Shown: in pieces, positions 12,491 through 23,730 of the stretch
Layout of the letters: the number at the start of each line of letters is the position of its first letter
Numbering within the stretch: the stretch's first letter is position 1
Assembly (NCBI GenBank): GCA_030248065.1
Contig: JASAMV010001045.1
Coordinates: 1-64,000, forward strand
DNA: 64,000 nt
From: Rhynchonema sp. JSB1_4
Lineage: Eukaryota > Nematoda > Chromadorea > Monhysterida > Xyalidae
Reading direction: 5' to 3'
Notes under the pieces: model-generated
The model's input: the letters and a program-made list of their open reading frames with translations, nothing else
The model's database searches: none
What the model was told of the DNA's origin: nothing
Position numbers and translations under genes: made by a program

Positions 12491-12919
12491 TCAACCACTG
12501 GGACAAGGCGGCCCATAGATGCAGGGTGGTATGTCATGACCATCGTCGCCTCCACCTGTTTGTGGTGGGGATGTGGTCGGGTAAGGTGGTGGGTATCCAG
12601 CGCACCTCAGATATGCGTGGAGGTCGAACTTGTTGTTTTCGTAGCAGTACCGTATACGTTTTCGACGTGCAGCGCTGAGCTCGCGACCGTTCTGCAAACT
12701 TTTAGGTGCACTCACTGTGCGCAGAATGTCAATGGAATTCGCAAGTCGATACTCTTCGACTTCGACACTTTATTTTCAGACATTAAAACAAATGCTCCAA
12801 TCTTGACATTAAACATTTTTTAAAAGCAGCAAATACTACACCACAAAGTTCGGTCCAACAACTGCGAGCAGCATGATCACCACCACCATGGTCGGCAACA
12901 GTGTCTTCAGGGAACTCAT
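12491..12919 (-). CDS. Secreted peptide precursor, 118 residues
   Basis: Two exons, 12919-12840 and 12767-12491, joined in phase 2. Residues 1-27 form a clear signal peptide: a basic start, then a run of V, M, L and A. Residues 61-64 are RRKR, a typical proprotein-convertase site. The part after it has four cysteines (68, 82, 109, 115) and a tail rich in P and G. This layout fits a neuropeptide, hormone or small secreted effector; no known family is recognised. An acceptor (GGTTGACAG) lies 8 bases before the ATG and AATAAA lies about 50 bases after the stop. The internal acceptor (AAAATAAAG) is poor in pyrimidines, so exon 2 could start slightly differently, but this is the only start that keeps the frame open. 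Confidence 0.6.
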
Positions 12920-13139
12920 GTTTTTTCCTGTCAACCAAAAACGCAAATGATGAAGCTTGACTGTAGGGCCCCACCTTCCAAGCACCGTAGGCTTATCGGA
13001 GCGTACACGGTAGTGCCAAGCGAGGTATGCATCATTTGAGCTATGGCGCTTTTCCAAAATTTTAAAGTCTCACCATTTTGACAAGACCCAATTTAAGAAA
13101 CCCAAAGTTACACAGAACTTGTCGGCCGTGGCCCCCGAC

Positions 13140-13341
13140 GCATGTTGGGAAAAGCTAGTCCAGTTGCCTTGAGTGAGAGAAAACGCAAATTTTCGATTTC
13201 GCGATAGGAGGCACGGGTTTGCTCAAGGTTTGGCCTAAGCCTAAGCCTAATAGTAAGCCTAAGCCTAAGCCCAAGCCTAAGCCTAAGCCTGAGAAAACGG
13301 GAAGTCAATTTTGAAACTGGACTAGCTTTTCCCAAAATGCG
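13140..13341. mobile_element. MITE with GCCTAA telomere-like core
   Basis: Ends are imperfect inverted repeats of about 28 bases with the shared core GGGAAAAGCTAGTCCAGTT. CCCCCGAC flanks both sides (13132-13139 and 13342-13349), an 8-9 base target duplication as in hAT elements. The core is about nine GCCTAA-type units. The end sequences differ from those of the element at 3921, so it is another family with the same kind of interior. Confidence 0.8.
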
Positions 13342-13349
13342 CCCCCGAC

Positions 13350-14567
13350 TTCCACAAAAAAATCATTTCCCTGCGACTTCGCACGCGCGATTGCGGGAAA
13401 GATATAGTTGACATGTTTGCAAAAACGTTCTTCTCTTTTTTTGCTGACAAAAACCGGTCAGGGTCAAACGTTACCCGACGCCAAAAAATTAATATGGCAT
13501 ATCGGGCTTTCGTACCCGAGAAACACGATGGCTAGCCAAGCCCGACCATGCTAAACCCCAACATTGTATTCCCTGAAATGCAACAACAATCACGGGTCGC
13601 TGCTTGGAAAGTGGGGAGTTTTCGACTAAATGACGCAGTTGAGACCAAGTAAAATCGGTTGGCCGCAACTGAGATCACCGTTGCGCTTTGCATTGGTGGT
13701 GGACAAAGACTATGCAAACATTATTGTATCACAAAATCACACGGCGTCGTCTGGGCGGTAATGTTTTTGCGCCCAACGATCACACTATGTGCAATCCTAA
13801 CGAAAAGCTCACAAAAGAATTGATTATGAATTTTAGCAGGCTGTAACACAATAAACGGCGTGTATTGAGACTTTATGTTCAAGCATTGTTTTGTTTGTTC
13901 AAAACGCGGCTCCATGCCGTGACTGTGGTTTCATTAGCTTTTGTCTGGTTGCATGGCCCAAAGCATCTAGCCGTCGGGAAAGACATCATGACAAACACGA
14001 TTTTCACACCGAATTTCAGTTTATGCCAAAAACATAGCAGAAAGGAAGTAGGAATTGATAAAATGCAGATTATTATTTCCTCACAACATTGTATGCTGTC
14101 AATAATCGGATCGATGGATTACAGACCAAAGAGAAATAGGGCCTCCAGTGATTATAAATAAATTTCGTGGCCTCGTGTCAACCAGAGAACGTGTCCACAG
14201 TTTGTGTGAACGAATGGTCATGGTCGAATGGCGATAAGCGTGACGTCAGTACTGCAATTTTGTTAAAAATTTTGACATTGAATTCATGCCAGGTTACAGA
14301 TTGGTGCTGCACCAGGTCATCGTCATAGTTTTTATATTACTGTTTGTATGAGATCAACGTTGACCTAATCATCTTCGTACCATTGAGTGTCGATTCAGTA
14401 TCCAAAGAGATCTTATTCCTTTATGGTACGGTCGTTGACACATCATCACGGGCTCGTCTCTCATACAGAACGTTCAATATATTATGTGCGTTACATACGT
14501 ATGTACATGTACATCAGTTTTGTGTCAACCACACAGCAATTAACCGAAGAATCACCCTCACACCAAA
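13350..14567. other. Intergenic stretch downstream of gene C
   Basis: Nothing coding is supported. A copy of the dispersed motif GCACCAGGTCATCGTCA lies near 14310. The rest is unremarkable AT-leaning sequence. Confidence 0.45.
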
Positions 14568-17500
14568 CTAACAGAAGTCCTCCATCACATTACGTCGCTC
14601 ATCAGGCGGTTGCCGGTTATTTTCGCTTGCTTCTCGTGCATCCGATTCGGCACCAACGGGTTTATCATCCGGCAAGGATTGCGCAATCGATGGTCGTTTG
14701 GTCACTCGCGTCGTCTTTGTTGCAAGTTGTCGTCGAGGGCGGATTGCGCCGCACCGCCATTCTACTGGCCCTTTCTTGTCGGCGTGATACTTCTTAACGT
14801 GCCAAACGGCGTCTCTTCTCGTGTTGAAGTACGTTTTGGGACAGATGTAGCATTGGAAATGTTTCTTGGTTTTCTTGTGCACCTGACTGTGCGCTCCGAC
14901 TGCGTTCAAACCGCAGATTTCACACGTTTTCTTGGTTGGTGTGCTTCTAATCTTGGAGGCTGACTTGTTGTTGGTGGGTGCGGGCTGTTTTGATACGCTG
15001 ACGCTCACCGGTTGAGATGATGCTGGCACCGATTCGGTCTGAAACTAGTGAAAATTTTCGAATGATCATAATCGTGGTAACCCAGTCATTGAGCCGATTA
15101 AGCGTTTGCACGACTGCTACGTTAGTTGCACATGACTTATGACAACAATGACCAACCGTTTCAGCCGTAGCATCGCCATAGTTCGTCACTGAGAGTTCAC
15201 TGTGCGATGCTGGTGGACGGGGCACGGCGTTGAGGGATGACATCACGAAAAGTTTCCTCTTGTTGGACCTTTTGAGCGAGTCGTCTCGGCGCTGGTCGAG
15301 GGAATCGAGATTGGGATTGATCTGAAATAAAATGAACAGCATTTGCTTTGTTTCACGCCCACTATTTTCAATGTCCTAAAACAAGCAGTGATATTTTGAA
15401 GTGCTGTGAATCCAACTTGTGTTTTGCGTTTGAGGTCATGTTGTAATCTAGGTGCATGTAGCAGACTGACGATGACCTGATGCACAGCTGGTCTGTGAAA
15501 ACTGGGCGTTAATGCAGCTTATGGTGCATGAACAACCTGTGGTTATTGATTATTCTGTAGCAACTGACGTAAATAACGAGCGACTGGCTCAATAATATTC
15601 TGAATTAGACAACCCTCAAACTGACCGGCACAATGCAGTGTTTGTGACTCGGATGCTTTTTCTTCTGATGCGCACGCGCGTTGTGTTTGTGCAGAAAGTA
15701 CGCCTCGATGCACAAGACGCATTTCACCGTTTTGTTGATCGGATCGTGCAAGTTGTCGTGTCTGTTGCGAGCACTCATCGATACACCGCACACTGTGCAA
15801 GTGAAACGATTGTGCTTTGTTGTGGTTGGTGGCAGTTTGTCGGTGGTGGGCAACTGAAATGTGTATCAGGCGGTTCGGCTTACAATTACCATGGGAACTG
15901 CGCATTGAATTGACTGACAAGAGGTGCAACAGGTAATCATCAATGCGATTTGTATGTATGTGTATAACATCCTATACATCACGCCGCAGCCAGTTCTAAA
16001 CTTTCTGTGAAAGTAGTCGCCATCGCCACAGCAGCTGATTATCAATACACAAGGTTCCGCGGACGTGCATACTGTCACATGAAGCGTGTTGGTTAGCGTT
16101 GTTATTATGCCTATCGGTAACATGGAGGCCTCGCACTGCTATTAAAGTTCAAAGCCTACATAATAATTAATAGCAAACACAAACTTCCAACCGTAACCTG
16201 TCGTGTTTCCTCAGGATGAACATTTACATTTCCCACATAAGGCAACATGTTCTTCGGTTCTCCACAATGCACCAGATCGTAATGTTTCTCATAATCCGCG
16301 CAACGCGCGAAAAATGTTCGTTCACAGTCACCGCACTGGATGGTCTTGTTAGTCGGGTCGTGTCTGACATCAAAATGGTCGTCACTCAAGTCGGGCTCGC
16401 TGCACAATTGGCATTTCGCGCGGGTGACGTTTTGGAATTGTGATGTTTCAATCATGTTGTTCGGCTGATTTTCGATCAACACAGCTGCCGCCGGTGTTTG
16501 CTCCTCAGCAACACCATTCTTCGTTTCCAGAATGGGACTTGAATTGTCGACTTTCGGTATTTTCGCCGGTGTCGCTACGCGTGCCGGATTTCTGTCTTTT
16601 GATGACAAACGACTGTGTTTCGGGAGCGAACGTTTCGGTGGACTGATCGGTTGTTCAATTGGAGTCACAGCAACGGCATTTGGATTCTGATTCTCAATCG
16701 TCTCGACACGTTCAGATATGTGACTTGATTCCTGTGGTTTCAGCGCCATGGAAGTGCTTTGTGACATCGGGATGCAAATCGGCGTTGTTGGCTGGGTGCT
16801 GGTTTCGGTCGGGGCCACTTCGGGTGTGAATGTGACGTCAGCGGAAGGGCTTGGCGAAGTGACGGGTAGCTGAATAATTACATTTATTTCATTGCAGGTA
16901 CCATGGATGAAAAGCAACTCTTGGTGATTGGATCGGACATACATAGGCCCTGTCTACATACGCAAGTGTAGTACACCTATTTTAGAATGCCTGAGATGCA
17001 TTTGGTGCGAATAAACACTTTCATGACACCATCATTTCCACCAGCACAAAAAGTATCTGAGACGCGTGGAAATAGACCTACACATTGATCGAAGTCGGTT
17101 GATCTTCGAACGTGACAAATGCAGTAATGATGCGATACGATAGGCTGGTGTTGGCATTATGTAAAAGTGTGGTGAGGAAAATTAATGGATTTTAATTTTA
17201 AGGTTCCAATCCAAAACTTGTTCACGCAAAGCTACATACAACTCGCAATAAGAAATTTGATGTGCTGGTCCTTGTTATCATGCACATTTTCAAAAATAGG
17301 ACAGTTTGTGCGACTGTCGTGGTCCATTGCTCGCTTTGAATGATGAATGCACACTAATAAAACCAGAAACACTAGTGATTAAAGTCATAACACCGGTCGA
17401 AAACGCAACAAACCTGCACAGTCTGTGGTTCAACGGACATTGATTCCTGCTTGTCCGTCCCACGACCACAATACTGGTCCATATGCTTGTCAAGCTTTGC

Positions 17501-18016
17501 CTCCAAAATGGGATCAAACTGCTTGCGACAGTGCACAGTGAGGCAGTGCTCCACGAAACGTTGCTTGGTCGGCCATGCCGTGCAACAGCTGAAATGTAAC
17601 ATCCCAGGAGTCTTTTAGGTCGGATATTTTTTCCATCTAAAACTTTGAGTTTGTCATAGCCACAATCAGTCATGATTACTGGCGATCGGTCATCATTGTT
17701 ATCATGCTTATTGATGACCATGCGGCGCGTATGCCGGTGCACGACCGTTGGGGGTATTGCTTATGTCGATGTGCTGGTGCACTGCCTAGGAGGGTATCGG
17801 TGAACAAAAAGGTCGAAATAGGCATCCCTGAAAGCAGGGCGCAAAATACTGCGCATTTCTCACAAAAACGAGAAAATATTGGTTTCAATCTCAAAAGCAA
17901 ACTAACGTGTCACAAACGTACGGACAGTATCGCAGATGCACGTAGGATAAATGTGCACGGAAATCATGCTCAGTTGGCATTGTTGAATTGCATTCAATTT
18001 CGGGACACGTGAACAT
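14568..18016 (-). CDS. Gene C: five-unit zinc-finger protein, 606 residues
   Basis: Six exons, all phase-consistent: 18016-17907, 17588-17414, 16869-16198, 15853-15626, 15321-15157, 15038-14568. Exon 1 is 110 bases, as in gene D, and ends within the second finger at the same point as in A, B and D. Residues 1-60: two C2H2 fingers. Residues 96-319: a long P/T/S-rich region, then the module CQLC ... HDPTNK ... CGDC ... H ... H. Residues 320-395: a second module (CTVC ... HDPINK ... CVLC). Residues 451-606: a third (CEICG ... HKKTKK ... CYIC ... YF) followed by a basic tail. There is no TQT run, unlike A and B. Likely nuclear; the target is unknown. The ATG was chosen by alignment with A, B and D; the open frame extends 50 codons further, and an acceptor (TTTCCAG) lies about 60 bases before the ATG. 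The gene is intact. Confidence 0.8.
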
Positions 18017-18528
18017 GTTGGAATCGGGATGAATTGATGAGAATATTTCGTGGGTGTTTGTCAAATCACTGCTGGAAAGTTGAAGACAAAATAACTCAAA
18101 AGCGCCTCTGACGTTCAATTGAAATCTAGTTGGCTGGCCTCCCAAACATGCGACTCTTGAAGACACTACAGCGCGCTGATGTCAGAATTTGCCAAAATTT
18201 CAGACTCGTCAATTTTCAAAACGCGCGCGTGGTGGAAAAAAACGTTGGTGCGTGCAACAAAACAAAAAAACATAGATGTACACGATAGATGTGTGTGTGT
18301 GCTTGTTCACAGAGAGAAATGTGCCCAGACTTTTGCAAACAAGAGTCCAAGTGAGCATTCATGTGGTGGATCACGCGTTAATAACTAACGGTTATGTTGG
18401 TGCTTTGTGCACAGGGTCTCCCTCTCTTTTCTTGCCTTTGGTTGGGTATCGCGTGCGTTGCGCTTTTATTGCTTTTTCACTGTTGGTCGAGATAATGTGG
18501 CTTCTGGCTGTGTAGCTCTGCACTCAAA

Positions 18529-18890
18529 GATCCAGCTTTCGGCCAAGGGGGGGGGCAAATCCCAAAAGTCATTTTTATCTGGTGTATGTTTAATTTTTCA
18601 AAAATCGTTTTTATCCAGTGCTTGTTTTTATTGGGCGATTTGCGCCAAATTCCACACAGAATATGAGCATGCGTTCGTAGCGCGCGCAAATTTTGCGCTT
18701 TTTGCACGCGCGACAGTCAAGTTTCAATAATATGGGCGTATCTGACGCGCGAAGCACGCGATTTTTGGACCTTTGAAGTGTATTAGAATGAAAATCCTGC
18801 TAGTTAGGTTCCTTTTTTCCAAAACGGTGCCCCCCTTCAGGGGACCCTTTGACCAAAGGGGGCCTAGGCCCCTGTGGCCCCCCTGGATCC
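18529..18890. repeat. Dispersed repeat, copy 1 (GGATCC-ended)
   Basis: About 360 bases that recur at 39285-39640. Both copies start GATCCAG..TTCGGCCAAGGGGG, keep blocks such as CAAAAATCGTTTT and GAGCATGCG in the same order, and end CCCTGGATCC. The short ends GGATCCAG and CTGGATCC are inverted copies of each other. No ORF is shared. Probably a non-autonomous transposon. Confidence 0.75.
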
Positions 18891-19468
18891 GCTGCTGCAA
18901 GTATGTACTTAGTGGTCTTCTGTTATTCTCACAAGAGCCACCTGCTGTTTGGGCATGCCATTTGCCATGCTTGATATGCAGTGCGGCGTGAAACAAAATA
19001 AATCATCAGAAAATGACCCCGAGCTGTGAAAGCAATAGTGTGGAAAATCGAGAACACCAAAAAGACTGGAAATGAAAATAAAAATGCCAATGAGATGTGT
19101 TGAGGAGATCATATGAAAAGTGCTTCCTGGGGAGGAGGATTTGGGTTTGAGAACTGCAACATCTTTCGAGTCATATGCATATGCATATGCATCCACCCGT
19201 ATTCACTTAGGGGGTTTCGCTCCACATTCCTTCGAAGTTCTGGAAGTCAAAAAGCTCAGGCCCCGTGGAATTACCTTAACCTAGACCTTAGGCCGCTCTC
19301 TGACAAAAGCAAAAAGCAAAAAGTTTTTCAGCATAGTCATCATCCACAGCGCACGCCAAACAGCCTCTGAAACATTTTGTTTGAGCATCACTGTGGTTTA
19401 GGTCGCCTAAGTAACTTTTTGGTTGCCATTTTCTCTTTTATGCTAGCGTTTTTATGTCAAGGTGTTAA

Positions 19469-20495
19469 AGTGCAAGGGACATAATTCATATTTGGAAAAT
19501 GGGACCATTTTTTGTTGCTGGAACTGAAAGCCGCAATCAAGGTGACCATCCTTCAAAAAGAAGTACCGTCGAAAAGTGTCAAATGAACTGTCAAAAAGTG
19601 TGCCAAAGGTGCACCTCTGGGAGTATAAGCACCAACTGATCTAGCCGCCCCCCGGACTTGATTTTCAGGCATCGTACGGAAGCAGCACATCACCGAACGA
19701 ACGAAGTTGGAAAATCGATGTTGCACGATATGATCGTCACACCGACGGAGTAAGTTGAAAAATCATAAGTCCTTCAAAAAGGCTCATTTCGCGATTCTGA
19801 AACCGGTTCTGGAACCGGTCAAATTTGCCGTATTGGTTTATGTTTCATTGAAGTGCACCAGTGTCGGTGTCCACTCGTAGAGGTCGATACCTTTGGTGGA
19901 CCACCTTCTGTTGCGTCCCCAATGTACATAGTCTTATATATGTAATCACCAAAACATTTTCAGTTCGATGTGTCAACAAGTGTCAACGGATCGGAAGTCA
20001 AATGAAAATGTTTCGGTGATTACATATATATGACCATGTACATTGGGGACGCAACAGGTGGTCCACCAAAGGTATCGACCTGCAAATGGACACCGATGCT
20101 GGTGCACTTCAATGAAACATAAACCAATACGGCAAATTTGACCGGTTCCAGAACCGGTTTCAGAATCGCGAAATGATCCTTTTTGAAGGACTTATGATTT
20201 TTCAACTTACTCCGTCGGTGTGACGATCATATCGTGCAACATCGATTTTCCAACTTCGTTCGTTCGGTGATGTGCTGCTTCCGTACGATGCCTGAAAATC
20301 AAGTCCGGGGGGCGGCTAGATCAGTTGGTGCTTATACTCCCAGAGGTGCACCTTTGGCACACTTTTTGACAGTTCATTTGACACTTTTCGACGGTACTTC
20401 TTTTTGAAGGATGGTCACCTTGATTGCGGCTTTCAGTTCCAGCAACAAAAAATGGTCCCATTTTCCAAATATGAATTATGTCCCTTGCACTTTAA
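19469..20495. repeat. 1.03-kb near-perfect palindrome
   Basis: The sequence from about 19469 to 19965 returns as its reverse complement from about 20000 to 20495, with only a few percent of changes; the centre is near 19982. Arms of almost 500 bases with hardly any spacer point to a recent event: a fold-back element or an inverted duplication. No coding content is shared with known transposases as far as can be read. Confidence 0.9.
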
Positions 20496-20559
20496 GGTTT
20501 AGGTTTGGTTAACGTGTAGGTTGAGGTAATTCGGCCTCTGTGGACCGGGCCCAGGTGGT

Positions 20560-21286
20560 GGTGCCCAGAGATAGGAAATAGGCCGGGTAAAGTCGGCCCG
20601 GCCCGGTCGGCGAAAAGTCCGGCCCGGCCCGGCCCGGTCAGCCAATTTTCAAGTGCCTAAAACTGAAAAATCCAAAAAGCTGAAAAAATTCGAAAATTTC
20701 CTGCAGAATACCTGTTTTCACTGGTGAAGCTGGGGGAGGGGTAGATTGACGCGCCATCCTGATGCAGTACGTCAAGTCGCCGCCCCGGCTGGTACAGTAG
20801 TAGGTAGGTGTTGGTATAATTTTTGGCTCAAAATGGTTAAAATCGGTATTTTTCACTCCACGTCGACATAGGCGAAAAATCGCGCGTGACGCGCTAAATT
20901 AGCGCTTAAGAGTACATTATCATCAACATCAATATGTAGACATAAAAATTTTGTTCCCGGATGACCCCCCTAGCTCGGCCCTCGGCCGGTCAGACAGTAG
21001 CAGTGGTGTAGCTACCCAGGCGGGGCGGCAACCTGCTGTACCACCAAAAATGTGGGGCGGCAACCTACCTACTGTAGCGGCCGAGCTAGGGGGAACAAAT
21101 TTTTTTAGGTCGAAATTTAGATGAAAATGTGCTCTAAGACGCTAATTTGGCGCGTAGCGCGCGATTTTTCGCCTGTTTGGAGTGAAAAATACCAATTTGT
21201 ACCATTTTGAGCCAAAAATAGCAACTTACTGTGCCAGCCGCCGGGCGGCGACCTACCTACTGTCCAGGATGGCGCGTCAATCTACC
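20560..21286. repeat. GC-rich repeat family with CGCGC-TACGCGCG core, copy 1
   Basis: Begins with a GGCCC-rich run (20560-20640). It then carries GTACAGTAGGTAGGT-type phrases, AAAATCGCGCG core palindromes in both directions, and the phrase CAGTGGTGTAGCTACCCAGG at 21000. Related copies lie at 24440-24965 and 25408-25680. No coding potential. Confidence 0.65.
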
Positions 21287-22057
21287 CAGTGTTGGAGGTG
21301 GGGGGGGGGGGTTTGGGGGGTAGCCCCCCCCAGTACAGTAGGTATCCCCCCTCGCCTGGTACAGTAGGTATCCCCCCGATGTCTGGCATAGTACAGTAGG
21401 TATCCCCCGATTTTCACCCCGGTACAGTTGGTATCCGGGTATCCCCCGATTTTGCCCCAAAAGTGCCAATTTTTGACCAAAATGGCCAAAATTAGTGTAA
21501 AATCAATGGTTTTTACCTCAAATTACCCAAAATTCGCGCGCTACGCGCGCAAATACTACGTTTTCACACGATTCCACACATAATAAACACATTAAAAATT
21601 TTCACCCAAAAACCTAACCCCCCAACGCTCCCAAACCCCCCTGGGACCGAGGTACATAACCCCCCAGGCCATGGGCTGCGGCTCTGGTACAGTAGGTATC
21701 CACCTCTCCGAGCGCGGTACAGTCGGTATCCCCCTCCAGAGTAAAGGCAGTCTACAGGAGGTTGTCACTCAGCCCCCGAATACCGTAACCCACCGTAATA
21801 TTGATCTGCAAGGATCGTGTCGAGACCCTGTTGTATTTTATCTATGTTTTGCGTGTTAGCGCCAACACCAACCAACATTTCGAAGTTTTGGTGGTCGCAG
21901 CGCATGATGACAATTTCCTGCTTGCTGCCGCTAATACACGTGTCGATAAGCAGCGATCAGCATGGGTCTCGCAACGATCTCACTTGCGGTGGGTTACGGT
22001 ATTCGGGGGCTGAGTGACAACCCCCCGTAGACGAGACTGCCTTTACCTCCAACACTG
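21287..22057. mobile_element. CAGTGTTGGAG-ended element, copy 1, with nested insertion
   Basis: Ends are CAGTGTTGGAGGT and its inverse ACCTCCAACACTG. The interior matches 29306-29687 in order: GTACAGTAGGTATCCCCC units, the phrase TTTTTGACCAAAATGGCCAA, and a CGCGCGCTACGCGC core. A second element occupies 21744-22043. The flanks here do not show a matching target duplication, because the left end abuts another repeat. Confidence 0.8.
21744..22043. mobile_element. Nested 300-base TA-target MITE
   Basis: Starts AAGGCAGTCT and ends AGACTGCCTT, with inverted repeats of about 50 bases that share GTTGTCACTCAGCCCCCGAA. TA flanks both sides (21742-21743 and 22044-22045). The host element at 29306-29687 shows the empty site: CCAGAGTACCTCC with a single TA. 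The TA target suggests a Tc1/mariner-related or similar element; there is no transposase inside. Confidence 0.9.
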
Positions 22058-22499
22058 CATGGCATTGCGTTCAAAACATCAGCTGTGAAACGAAAGGAGA
22101 TTAAACAAGAATTGATCAAAAAGCAAAAAGGTTCGTTGCGTTCCAAAAAATCATTAGATTATGCCTTGTTTGAACGCATGCGCCAACGCGCCTGATCAGG
22201 CACAACAGATTGCATTGCATTGCACTGAAACGTTTGTTTGCTTTCTGCATTGCTTTGCTTTGCTGCTGCTGGTGGTCCGCTTGCTCACGCTGGCCTGGCC
22301 TGCTGTGTTGCTGCCACTGCGTCTGCTTCCCCACTTTTTGCCTAAAATAGGAAATTTAGGCCTAAAGTAGGCATTTTCAGGCATAAAATGAGTGATTTTT
22401 GGTCAATGTCGTCAAAAATCGCCAAAAATACCCTTTTTATTGAAATTTTTTTCCAAAGGGATGCGAGAAGCGAGAGCATTGTGTGCAGTGCTGTGGCTA

Positions 22500-23395
22500 C
22501 TTTTGCGGGGCGGGTAGGGTACATAGGTGGACAAAATCGGGGCGGGTAGGGGGGTAGTGTCCCTGGGATCTTGGGGGGGGGGAAATCCGGTTTGGGGGGG
22601 GGGGGAGGGGGAAGATTTTTCGGGGCGGGTAGGGTACAACACAAGTTTTTTCGCGTGCCTGTTTTTATGTACTAAAAAGTACATATATCGCGCGCAGCGC
22701 GAAATTTTTTGCACCTTTTAGGGTTTTCGGTCGAAATTTTGGCATTTTTTACCGAAAAATGGGCATTTTGGGGGTAAAAATCGGGGCGGGTAGGGTACCA
22801 GGGCGGCAGGGTAGTACTTGGGGGGTGGGGGGTCCCCCCCCAAATTCATCTATCTATCGTCAACACCTTTTGATTTCATCTATCTATCGTCAACACTTAT
22901 GGGCAAATCTATCTATCGTCAACAAATTCTGGGAACAATCTATCTATCGTCAACACATTTCGACACCAAAATGGGTATTTTTGCCTCAAAATCGGTATTT
23001 TTTGTCCCAAATAGGCAAAAAATCGCGCGCTACGCGCGGATTTAGTATATCTGAGTGCATTTTCATTAATATTTACACATTATTACCTACTTAGTACACT
23101 ATACTATACCTTGATTTTTGGCGACCCCCCCCCCACCATCTATCTATCGTCAACAAGTTTGGGTCGACCCCCCCCCCCCCAGATTTCGGACTTGGGTCAT
23201 CTATCTATCGTCAACACATTTCGGGTCCCAATCTATCTATCGTCAACACCCTGACCAAGTACTACACTGGCGGGTAGGGGGGTAGGGTACCAGAGCGGGG
23301 CGGGTAGGGGGGTAGCGTACCAGGCCGGGGCGGGTAGGGTACCATTGGGGGGGGGACCCCCCCCCCCCCCCCCCCCCCCCCCAGCCACAGCACTG
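22500..23395. repeat. GGGGCGGGTAGGG repeats with an ATCTATCTATCGTCAACA series
   Basis: GGGGCGGGTAGGGTAC phrases occur at both ends. Between them the 18-base unit ATCTATCTATCGTCAACA appears seven times (about 22850, 22878, 22906, 22938, 23130, 23198, 23230), separated by unrelated spacers. Long G or C runs occur, including nine G, one A and 26 C near 23346-23382. No coding content. Confidence 0.7.
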
Positions 23396-23570
23396 ATTGT
23401 GTGACTGTTGTATTTAGCAAATTATTGAAAAAATTAATTTGGAGCCAATTCCAAAAAGGGGCTGAGTCAAATTTTCGACCTCAGAAAATCACTTTTCTCC
23501 AAATTTGGGCCCTCCCCGACTAAAAAGAGGCTAAAACAGGTGAAAACAAGGCTTTTTCGAGCCCTGAATA

Positions 23571-23730
23571 CCGTAAAAACCTAAACAGAGCCCCCCGGAA
23601 TAGAGCCCCCCTCGGAATATCGATCGAAAATAACACCGGATTTGGAACGCTCTCGCTGAGAAACGAAAATAATTTTTTGAAAATGGGGTCAGTGAATTAA
23701 TAGAGCCCCCCTTGTATTTAGGTTTTACGG
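23571..23730. mobile_element. 160-base TA-target MITE
   Basis: Starts CCGTAAAAACCTAAA and ends TTTAGGTTTTACGG, with TA on both sides (23569-23570, 23731-23732). GAGCCCCCC blocks follow the ends inward, also inverted. Too short to code for anything. Confidence 0.8.

Noticed and set aside
16216..16646. Plus-strand frames over gene C exon 3
   Set aside because: Shadows of the coding exon on the minus strand.
22848..23248. CRISPR-like array
   Set aside because: Spacers are too short and uneven, the context is a eukaryotic GC-rich repeat, and there are no cas genes.
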